Position numbers and translations under genes: made by a program
Part shown: piece by piece, positions 1 through 5,441 of the stretch
How the letters are laid out: each line of letters opens with the position of its first letter
Position numbering within the stretch: the stretch's first letter is position 1
Assembly (NCBI GenBank): GCA_947457975.1
Contig: CANGYC010000175.1
Location: forward strand, 1-5,441
Length of the DNA stretch: 5,441 nucleotides
From: Comamonadaceae bacterium
Lineage (GTDB): Bacteria; Pseudomonadota; Gammaproteobacteria; Burkholderiales; Burkholderiaceae_C
Reading direction: 5' to 3'
The notes under the pieces: model-generated
The model's database searches: none
The model's input: only the letters and a program-made list of their open reading frames with translations
What the model was told of the DNA's origin: nothing

Positions 1-49
1 AGGGAGTCCGTGACTTCGACCGTGCCCGGCCCGGTCTTGGCCAGGGTCT

Positions 50-53
<4 letters not shown>
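1..53 (-). CDS. N-terminal fragment of the gene after cysS; possibly DNA-3-methyladenine glycosylase II (partial)
   Basis: Reading the minus strand, an ATG at 53-51 overlaps the cysS TGA (52-50) in an ATGA arrangement and opens a frame that stays open to the window edge, giving [17 protein letters not shown]. The four-base overlap suggests translational coupling to cysS. The product cannot be proven from 17 residues. In Burkholderiales, cysS is commonly followed by a HhH-GPD DNA-3-methyladenine glycosylase (AlkA-like base excision repair enzyme that removes alkylated purines) and then accA. A short low-complexity Lys/Thr/Pro-rich N-terminus before the catalytic domain fits that family. The product name is therefore inference from synteny and N-terminal style; the existence of a coding start here is better supported. 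The rest of the gene lies outside the window. Confidence 0.45.
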
Positions 54-1426
<1,373 letters not shown>

Positions 1427-1482
1427 GAGGACAGTGAAGCGGGCGAAAGAGGTCTGGCGTGCGAATGCGAGAAGAGCCTTCG

Positions 1483-1513
1483 CCCTCGGGCTGGCCGACC
1501 CGCTGGCCGAGGG
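1483..1513. repeat. Second inverted repeat sharing an arm, with a 9-bp direct repeat inside it
   Basis: CCCTCGG (1483-1489) is complementary to CCGAGGG (1507-1513), the same arm used by the 1506-1532 inverted repeat, so the two stems would be mutually exclusive. Between and across them GCTGGCCGA occurs twice, at 1490-1498 and 1502-1510, with a 12-bp period. If cysS transcription starts near 1511-1513, this stem would fall at the very 5' end of the cysS leader. Function is unknown. Confidence 0.5.
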
Positions 1514-1535
1514 ATGAACTATACCCCTCGGCTAG
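1503..1535. repeat. Inverted repeat around the candidate cysS -10
   Basis: GCCGAGGG (1506-1513) and CCCTCGGC (1525-1532) form a perfect 8-bp inverted repeat with an 11-nt centre, ATGAACTATAC. Beyond one mismatch (1505/1533) the symmetry continues for two more pairs (CT at 1503-1504 against AG at 1534-1535). The centre contains the putative cysS -10 on the minus strand. It could be an operator, a hairpin in a read-through transcript, or chance symmetry in GC-rich DNA. It lacks a T-tract, so it is not a standard intrinsic terminator. Confidence 0.55.
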
Positions 1536-1546
1536 AATGACCAATC
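1518..1546 (-). promoter_or_regulatory. Candidate sigma70-type promoter for cysS
   Basis: On the minus strand a TATAGT hexamer (1523-1518) resembles the TATAAT -10 element. The upstream -35 position holds only weak matches: GATTGG with a 17-nt spacer, or TTGGTC with a 15-nt spacer. Transcription would begin near 1511 and give a leader of about 85 nt. The -10 hexamer sits inside the loop of an inverted repeat (1506-1532). This is pattern matching only, and the poor -35 keeps confidence low. Confidence 0.35.
1533..1538 (+). promoter_or_regulatory. Candidate -10 element for the TPR/cyclophilin/lpxH operon
   Basis: TAGAAT is a four-of-six match to TATAAT and is followed by an AT-richer stretch, giving a leader of about 75-80 nt before the TPR ATG. 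No good -35 hexamer stands 16-18 nt upstream. A perfect TTGACA at 1560-1565 lacks a matching -10 downstream, so it is not an obvious alternative. If real, this promoter lies within about 10 bp of the cysS -10, so the two divergent promoters would overlap. Confidence 0.3.
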
Positions 1547-1608
1547 ATCGAGACACCTCTTGACAAACGGATGTCCGTTGGCTCAAACCGGCCCCTGGCC
1601 GCCCCCCC

Positions 1609-1612
1609 AAGG
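1609..1612 (+). promoter_or_regulatory. Ribosome-binding site supporting the TPR start at 1623
   Basis: AAGG lies 10 nt upstream of the ATG at 1623. It favours that ATG over the in-frame TTG at 1560, whose extra 21 residues would precede and spoil the obvious signal peptide. Confidence 0.4.
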
Positions 1613-1622
1613 CTTTCCACGC

Positions 1623-2198
1623 ATGCATTCTTTCGCCCCCGCCGCCTTGCTGCTCGCTGTCCTGCTGGCCGCCCTGCCGGCCCGTGCGGACGACCACACC
1701 GACGTGAACCGGCTGATCCAGTCCGGGCGCCTGAGCGAAGCCCTGCAGCGCGCCGAAAAGCACCTGAGCACCAGGCCCCGGGATCCCCAGATGCGGTTTC
1801 TGCAAGGGGTGATCTTCAGCGAAACCGACAAGCAGGCCCAGGCCCTGGAAGTGTTCTTGTCCATCACGCAGGACTACCCGGAACTGCCCGAGCCCTACAA
1901 CAACCTGGCCGTGCGGCAAGCTGCGCTTGGCCAGCTCGACCAGGCGCGCGCCTCCCTTGAAACCGCCACCCGTCTGGACCCGAGCTACGCCACCGCCCAC
2001 GAGAACCTGGGCGACATCTATGCGCAGATGGCCGCACGCTCCTACGGCCAGGCCCAGGTGCTGGACCGCGCCCGCAGCTCGGTCGAGCGCAAACTGGTGC
2101 TGGTCAGGCAGTTGATGGCACTCAACGCGCCCGTGCGTTTGGCACCACCCTCCCCCATCACGCTGCCGCCGGCCCCCGTCCCCCTGCGCCGCAAGTAA
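1623..2198 (+). CDS. Exported tetratricopeptide-repeat protein
   Basis: A 191-residue protein of unknown specific function. Residues 1-22 form a clear Sec signal peptide: a hydrophobic Ala/Leu core, then a PARA site before DD. Mature residues about 24-57, 54-87, 89-122 and 123-154 show TPR helix pairs; the best is the third, with NNLAVRQAALGQLDQARASL and a closing LDP. The C-terminal tail (about 169-190) is Pro-rich. TPR folds are protein-interaction scaffolds, so a periplasmic adaptor or assembly role is plausible but inferred. It is the first gene of the plus-strand operon and ends 12 nt before an exported cyclophilin, which suggests co-expression in the same compartment. The start is the ATG that directly begins the signal peptide; a TTG at 1560 is less likely. 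No lipobox Cys is present, so it should be soluble rather than a lipoprotein. Confidence 0.88.
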   Translation: MHSFAPAALLLAVLLAALPARADDHTDVNRLIQSGRLSEALQRAEKHLSTRPRDPQMRFLQGVIFSETDKQAQALEVFLSITQDYPELPEPYNNLAVRQAALGQLDQARASLETATRLDPSYATAHENLGDIYAQMAARSYGQAQVLDRARSSVERKLVLVRQLMALNAPVRLAPPSPITLPPAPVPLRRK

Positions 2199-2210
2199 TC
2201 GTTGAACTCC

Positions 2211-2897
2211 ATGCTTCTGCGTCGTCACGTCCTTCAGACCCTGGCCGCCGGCCTGGCCGCGCTCAGCCTCGGCTCCGCCAGCCTGGCACAGACAAGCAAG
2301 GCGCCGCAGGTGCGCTTTGACACCAGCGAAGGCAGCTTCGTGGTTGAGGTCTATCCCGACAAAGCGCCCCGCACGGTGGAGAACTTCCTGAAGTACGTGC
2401 GCGACAAGCACTACGACGGCACGGTCTTCCACCGGGTGATCGACAACTTCATGATCCAGGGCGGCGGCTACGACGCGCGCTACCGTGAAAAACCCACGCG
2501 CCCCCCCGTGGCGCACGAAGGTCGTGAGGCGCTGGCCCGGGGCGGCGCGCTCAACACCGTGGGCACCCTGGCCATGGCCCGCACCAACGACCCGAACTCC
2601 GCCACCGCGCAGTTCTTCATCAACGTCCGGGACAACACCTTCCTCAACCCCACGCCCATCCCGCCCGGCGACCCCGTGCCGCGCTTCGAGTACCAGGGCC
2701 AGGTGTATGAGAATGTGCCCCGTGCGAAACTTCTGGGCGCTGCCCAGCTGTACGGCTACACCGTCTTTGGCCGGGTCGTCAGCGGCATGGAGGTGGTCAA
2801 CAAGATCAAGTCCCTGCCCACCGGCGCCGGCGGCCCCTTTCCCAGCGACGTGCCGCGCACGCCCGTCATCATCCAATCCGCAACCCAGGTCCACTGA
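2211..2897 (+). CDS. Exported cyclophilin-type peptidyl-prolyl cis-trans isomerase
   Basis: Catalyses cis-trans isomerisation of X-Pro bonds, assisting folding, here probably in the periplasm (PpiA-like). Of 228 residues, 1-26 form a signal peptide with RRHVLQ near the start and cleavage probably after SLA, before Q27. The RRxVLQ pattern resembles a twin-arginine motif, though Sec export is possible. The cyclophilin domain spans about 33-225: FHRVI at 73-77 with catalytic Arg R75, FMIQGGG at 80-86, AMART at 121-125 and QFFIN at 134-138. Relative to the next gene it has about 26 extra residues between N146 and G182, rich in Pro and aromatics. The ATG at 2211 is preferred; an in-frame TTG at 2202 would add only three residues. 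It lies 12 nt after the TPR gene and 3 nt before ppiB, so it is clearly operonic. All core catalytic motifs are present. Confidence 0.93.
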   Translation: MLLRRHVLQTLAAGLAALSLGSASLAQTSKAPQVRFDTSEGSFVVEVYPDKAPRTVENFLKYVRDKHYDGTVFHRVIDNFMIQGGGYDARYREKPTRPPVAHEGREALARGGALNTVGTLAMARTNDPNSATAQFFINVRDNTFLNPTPIPPGDPVPRFEYQGQVYENVPRAKLLGAAQLYGYTVFGRVVSGMEVVNKIKSLPTGAGGPFPSDVPRTPVIIQSATQVH

Positions 2898-2900
2898 ACC

Positions 2901-3410
2901 ATGAGCAATCCACAAGTACAACTCCATATCGCTGACTTCGGTGCCATCACCGTGGAACTGGCCCAGGACAAGGCGCCCATCTCGGTGGCCAACTTCCTGA
3001 GCTACGCGAACAAGGGCCACTACGACGGCACCATCTTCCACCGCGTGATCCCGGGCTTCATGGTCCAGGGCGGCGGCTTTGGCGTGGGCATGAAGCAAAA
3101 GGCCACCGACGCGCAGATCGAGAACGAGGCCGCCAACGGCCTGAAGAACGAGCGCTACACCCTGGCCATGGCTCGCACCAGCGCCCCGCACTCGGCCACG
3201 GCGCAGTTTTTCATCAACGTGGCGGACAACGACTTCCTCAACCACACCTCGCCCAGCCCCTCCGGCTGGGGCTACGCCGTGTTCGGCAAGGTGGTCAAGG
3301 GCACCGAGGTGGTCGACAAGATCGCCGCCGTCTCCACCGGCCGCAGCGGCTTTCATGACGACGTGCCCCAGAAGGACGTGGTCATCGAGAAGGTCGAAGT
3401 CCTCGCCTGA
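2901..3410 (+). CDS. ppiB: Cytoplasmic cyclophilin, peptidyl-prolyl cis-trans isomerase B
   Basis: A 169-residue single-domain cyclophilin without a signal peptide (E. coli PpiB is 164). It accelerates proline isomerisation in cytosolic proteins. Signatures in order: FHRVI at 46-50 with catalytic R48, FMVQGGGF at 53-60, LAMART at 88-93, AQFFIN at 101-106 and YAVFGKV at 125-131. F112 occupies the place of human CypA W121, as in E. coli PpiB, so weak cyclosporin sensitivity is expected from what is known of the family. The ATG at 2901 follows the upstream cyclophilin stop by 3 nt, with only a weak AGG about 10 nt before it, so translational coupling is likely. It sits directly before lpxH and near a divergent cysS, the same neighbourhood as ppiB in E. 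coli. It shares motif spacing and short identical DNA stretches with the preceding gene (for example 2409-2422 and 3018-3031), consistent with ancient tandem duplication. Confidence 0.95.
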   Translation: MSNPQVQLHIADFGAITVELAQDKAPISVANFLSYANKGHYDGTIFHRVIPGFMVQGGGFGVGMKQKATDAQIENEAANGLKNERYTLAMARTSAPHSATAQFFINVADNDFLNHTSPSPSGWGYAVFGKVVKGTEVVDKIAAVSTGRSGFHDDVPQKDVVIEKVEVLA

Positions 3411-3451
3411 GGACTCAATCGCACGGGGCCTGAAGGCCGAGCACGTCTGCC
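3411..3451 (+). other. Short ppiB-lpxH spacer
   Basis: This is the largest gap within the plus-strand operon (41 nt). It contains a tiny GGCC-TGAA-GGCC symmetry at 3427-3438 but no T-tract, so it is not a terminator. A GAAGG at 3432-3436 is about 15 nt from the lpxH ATG, rather far for a ribosome-binding site. Nothing else is seen. Confidence 0.5.
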
Positions 3452-4255
3452 ATGACCGGCCCCGCGCACACCCTGCCGCCCGAACTGGTGGCGCCGGCAC
3501 ACTGGCGCTCCATCGAGTTCATCTCCGATGTGCACCTGAACGCCGACGAGCCGGCCACGGCCCACGCCTGGAAGGCCTACCTGGCCGGCACCCAGGCCGA
3601 CGCTGTATTCATGCTGGGCGACCTCTTCGAGGTCTGGGTCGGCGACGACATGCTGGCGGCCCCAGACGCGTTTGCCGCTGACTGCGTGCATGCACTGCGC
3701 CAGCTGTCCAGCCGCTGCGCCCTCTTCTTCATGCACGGCAACCGCGACTTTCTGGCCGGCCAAGGCCTGATGCAGGCCTCGGGTGCGCGCCTGCTCGACG
3801 ACCCCACCGTGCTGGTGCTGGGCAGCCAGCGGGTGCTGCTGTCCCACGGTGATGCGCTCTGCCTGGACGACGCCCGCTACCTCGCCTTCCGCGCCCAGGT
3901 TCGCAGCGCGGCCTGGCAGCGCGATTTCCTCTCGCAGCCACTGGCCCAGCGCCAGGCGCTGGCCCGAGCGCTGCGTGAGCAAAGCCAGCAAGAGCAGGCC
4001 CAGCGCCAGGCCAGCGGGCTGGGCTATGCCGACGTGGACGCGGCCGCGGCCCGCGACTGGCTCAAGGCCAGTGCAGCGGCCTTGCTGGTGCATGGGCATA
4101 CGCACCGTCCGGAGCCCCACGAGCTGGGCGATGGGCTGCGCCGCGAGGTGCTGAGCGACTGGGACGCCCTGGCCAGCCCGCCGCGCGCGCAAGTGCTGCG
4201 GCTGCACCTTCAGCCTGGCGAGCGCCTGCGGCTCGAACGCCAGCCACTGCTCTGA
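3452..4255 (+). CDS. lpxH: UDP-2,3-diacylglucosamine diphosphatase, lipid A pathway
   Basis: Peripheral inner-membrane metallophosphoesterase that hydrolyses UDP-2,3-diacylglucosamine to lipid X and UMP, the fourth step of lipid A synthesis. At 267 residues it is slightly longer than E. coli LpxH (240), mainly because of about 20 residues before the first motif. Metal-binding motifs of the calcineurin-like fold appear in order: SDVHL at 25-29 (D26, H28), GDLFEVWVGDD at 56-66, HGNRDFL at 95-101, SHGD at 131-134 and HGHTHRP at 214-220. The LpxH-typical LSDWDA follows at 234-239. The dimetal ligands all appear intact. The region about 150-205 corresponds to the helical lid insertion, here rich in Gln, Ala and Arg. 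It follows ppiB as in E. coli and ends 2 nt before the next gene. As an essential lipid A enzyme it marks a Gram-negative host with LPS. Confidence 0.96.
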   Translation: MTGPAHTLPPELVAPAHWRSIEFISDVHLNADEPATAHAWKAYLAGTQADAVFMLGDLFEVWVGDDMLAAPDAFAADCVHALRQLSSRCALFFMHGNRDFLAGQGLMQASGARLLDDPTVLVLGSQRVLLSHGDALCLDDARYLAFRAQVRSAAWQRDFLSQPLAQRQALARALREQSQQEQAQRQASGLGYADVDAAAARDWLKASAAALLVHGHTHRPEPHELGDGLRREVLSDWDALASPPRAQVLRLHLQPGERLRLERQPLL

Positions 4256-4257
4256 AC

Positions 4258-5028
4258 ATGGGCGCCACACGCTGGTGGCAACGCCTGCTCGGGCAACCAA
4301 CCGGGCCCGAACGCATTCCCGATCCTCTGTGGCACGCAGTGCTGCAGCGCTACCCCTTTCTCGCCGAGTTATCCACTGAAGACACCTCCCGACTGCGCCA
4401 ACTCTGCAGCGAGTTTCTCGCGCACAAGGAATTCAGCGGCGCCCATGGCCTGGTGGTGAATGACGAGATCGCCCTGTCCATCGCCGCGCAGGCCTGCCTG
4501 CCGGTGCTGCATCTGGGGCTGCACTGGTATGAGGGCTTCAGGGGGATCGTGGTGCACCCGGGCGCCATGCTGGCGCGGCGCGAGGTTCACGACGAGATCG
4601 GCCTGGTGCACCACTTCACGGAGGAGCTCAGTGGCGAAGCCATGGCCGACGGCCCCGTCACCCTGAGCTGGGCAGACGTGGAGGACAGCAGCGCAGACGA
4701 GGGCTACTGCGTGGTGATCCACGAGTTCGTGCACAAGCTCGACATGCGCAATGGGGTGGCCGACGGCTGCCCGCCCCTGCCCAGCCGGGCGCTGCAGCGG
4801 CAGTGGGCGCAGACCATGCAAGCGGCCTTCGAGGACTTCTGCGACCGCCTGGTGCAGGCCGAGCGCTTTGGCGCCGAGACCCCCTGGCTGGACGCCTACG
4901 CGGCCACGGCACCGGCGGAATTTTTCGCGGTGTGCGCCGAAGCCTACTTCGTGAACAGGCCGCGGTTCAGCCAGGAGTTCCCGGCCCTGCCCGACCTGTT
5001 CGACGCCTTCTTCCGCCCTAAGACCTGA
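4258..5028 (+). CDS. mtfA: MtfA-family (M90) zinc-dependent peptidase
   Basis: Probable cytoplasmic zinc metallopeptidase of the MtfA/DUF980 family. In E. coli MtfA (265 residues) this protein binds the repressor Mlc and so affects the glucose PTS gene ptsG, and it has aminopeptidase activity. This protein has 256 residues with the gluzincin-type HEFVH at 155-159 (H155 and H159 zinc ligands, E156 catalytic). A downstream APAEFF places E221 as third ligand and Y214 as the conserved tyrosine; their 7-residue spacing matches E205-region geometry in the E. coli protein (Y205, E212). The N-terminal half has the family's WYEGFRGIVV-type segment (90-99). No signal peptide is seen. The ATG lies 2 nt after the lpxH stop, so translation is probably coupled. 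Because many betaproteobacteria lack an Mlc/ptsG circuit, its target here may differ; that is inference. Its 3' end overlaps the convergent neighbour by 11 bp. Confidence 0.9.
   Translation: MGATRWWQRLLGQPTGPERIPDPLWHAVLQRYPFLAELSTEDTSRLRQLCSEFLAHKEFSGAHGLVVNDEIALSIAAQACLPVLHLGLHWYEGFRGIVVHPGAMLARREVHDEIGLVHHFTEELSGEAMADGPVTLSWADVEDSSADEGYCVVIHEFVHKLDMRNGVADGCPPLPSRALQRQWAQTMQAAFEDFCDRLVQAERFGAETPWLDAYAATAPAEFFAVCAEAYFVNRPRFSQEFPALPDLFDAFFRPKT
5018..5028. other. Tail-to-tail overlap of mtfA and the convergent gene
   Basis: The mtfA TGA (5026-5028) lies beyond the TAG of the opposite-strand gene (5020-5018), so the two reading frames share 11 bp. There is no room for a bidirectional terminator between them and no hairpin with a T-tract is visible. 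The transcripts presumably overlap at their 3' ends. Confidence 0.7.
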
Positions 5029-5441
5029 GCAGGGCCTTGAGCACGTTCTGCACGCGGCGGGCGTGCGCAGGGTCGTGCGGGCCAGCCAGCACCTGGGCCA
5101 GGTCAGCGCCCCAGGTCTGGGCCGGCGCCGGCGCATGGCGCTGAGTGAGCAGCTGCAACTGCAGCATGCGCCGCGCCGGCAGGTGCTCGGCCGGCGTGGG
5201 CAGGTCGGCAGCCATCTCCAGCCGGAGCAGCAGAGGTTCGGCAGCCGAGGCAGCACCCGCAGGCGCCTGGCCCAGCGAGGCCAGCCACTGGCTGCGCACA
5301 GCCGGGGCCACGGCCTTGCCCAAGGCCTGAGCCGGAGGTAGCTGCGCCGGGTCGCGTTGCTGCCAGGCCGACATGAGCTGCGACAGCACCTCGCCATGGG
5401 CCTGCGAGGCCAGCTTGCGCAGCGCGTGCTGGGCGTGCTCC
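5018..5441 (-). CDS. C-terminal part of a large protein, possibly DUF349 family (partial)
   Basis: A minus-strand frame is open from the right edge to a TAG at 5020-5018, giving about 140 residues of C-terminus with no start needed inside the window. It reads EHAQHALRKLASQAHGEVLS at the edge and ends in RRVQNVLKALLRS. It is Ala/Leu/Gln-rich and strongly helical in character, with segments such as LRLEMAADLPTPAEHLPARR and a run of RRMLQLQLLTQRHAPAPA. I recognise this ending as like that of large Burkholderiales DUF349-domain proteins (relatives of YjgA/RarA-type coiled-coil proteins are not implied), but the name rests on memory of tail features and is tentative. A GTG at 5389 is an internal valine codon rather than a real start, because the coding pattern continues upstream. 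It converges on mtfA, overlapping it by 11 bp. Confidence 0.6.
   Translation of the reverse strand, partial: EHAQHALRKLASQAHGEVLSQLMSAWQQRDPAQLPPAQALGKAVAPAVRSQWLASLGQAPAGAASAAEPLLLRLEMAADLPTPAEHLPARRMLQLQLLTQRHAPAPAQTWGADLAQVLAGPHDPAHARRVQNVLKALLRS

Larger units (their letters stand above)
1427..1622. other. Divergent intergenic region between cysS and the TPR/cyclophilin operon
   Basis: This 196-bp region has no supportable gene. It must hold the promoters for both cysS (leftward) and the plus-strand operon (rightward). It contains promoter-like -10 hexamers on both strands and a cluster of GC-rich inverted and direct repeats at 1483-1535 (listed separately). A C7 tract at 1602-1608 lies just before the proposed ribosome-binding site of the TPR gene. 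No T-box-like leader, RNA gene or intrinsic terminator was recognised. Confidence 0.8.

Noticed and set aside
1560..1622. Upstream TTG start for the TPR protein
   Set aside because: It would place 21 Pro/Gly/Cys-containing residues ahead of a textbook signal peptide; the ATG at 1623 has an AAGG at a suitable distance.
2501..2507. C7 tract in the exported cyclophilin gene (another at 1602-1608) as a possible phase-variation site
   Set aside because: Seven cytosines are short for slipped-strand switching and expected by chance at this GC content; the reading frame is intact.
3267..3272. W123 of PpiB as a cyclosporin-sensitivity tryptophan
   Set aside because: Aligned through QFFIN and VFGKV, the human W121 position corresponds to F112, as in E. 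coli PpiB; W123 lies in a later loop.
3427..3438. GGCC-TGAA-GGCC hairpin after ppiB as a terminator
   Set aside because: The stem is only 4 bp with no following T-tract, and lpxH follows closely in the same direction.
1545..3500. A 651-codon open frame on the minus strand antisense to the TPR and both cyclophilin genes
   Set aside because: It is antisense to three well-supported genes, its His/Gly/Val/Arg-rich composition resembles no domain I know, and long antisense frames are expected in GC-rich genes with strong third-position bias.
3353..4300. A 315-codon minus-strand open frame antisense to lpxH
   Set aside because: lpxH has all its metal-binding motifs on the plus strand; the antisense frame shows no recognisable motif and is a codon-bias shadow.
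4369..5397. A 342-codon minus-strand open frame across mtfA and the right-edge gene
   Set aside because: It is antisense to mtfA and in a different frame from the right-edge minus-strand gene; Arg/Cys/Ser-rich composition is typical of an off-frame reading of GC-rich DNA.

Overview
The window is ordinary, densely packed, GC-rich chromosomal DNA from a betaproteobacterium, most likely order Burkholderiales and probably a Comamonadaceae-like lineage. This rests on three things: high GC with strong G/C third-position bias, the style of the proteins, and the gene order. That order is cysS divergent from a cyclophilin-lpxH operon, with what looks like a DNA glycosylase gene downstream of cysS. No mobile element, CRISPR array, tRNA or rRNA gene is visible.

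Layout. Positions 1-53 (minus) hold the first 17 codons of a gene whose ATG overlaps the cysS stop codon (ATGA). Positions 50-1426 (minus) are a complete cysS. Positions 1427-1622 are a 196-bp divergent intergenic region with weak promoter-like hexamers in both directions and a small cluster of GC-rich inverted and direct repeats. A tightly spaced plus-strand operon follows: an exported TPR protein (1623-2198), an exported cyclophilin-type peptidyl-prolyl isomerase (2211-2897), a cytoplasmic cyclophilin ppiB (2901-3410), lpxH for lipid A synthesis (3452-4255) and an MtfA-family zinc peptidase (4258-5028). The last of these converges on, and overlaps by 11 bp, the 3' end of a minus-strand gene that runs off the right edge (5018-5441). 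That gene is probably the C-terminus of a DUF349-family protein.

How the genes relate. The cysS | ppiB-lpxH arrangement is also found in E. coli (cysS divergent from ppiB-lpxH), so this is an ancestral block. Here it carries two extra exported proteins, the TPR protein and a second cyclophilin, between cysS and ppiB. In place of E. coli's purEK, an mtfA-like gene follows lpxH. The common theme of the plus-strand operon is protein folding and envelope biogenesis. The two adjacent cyclophilins look like an old tandem duplication in which one copy gained a signal peptide and a loop insertion.

I found no convincing undescribed system. The points most worth a second look are the repeat cluster in the divergent promoter region, the twin-arginine-like signal and large loop insertion of the exported cyclophilin, and its pairing with a secreted TPR protein.
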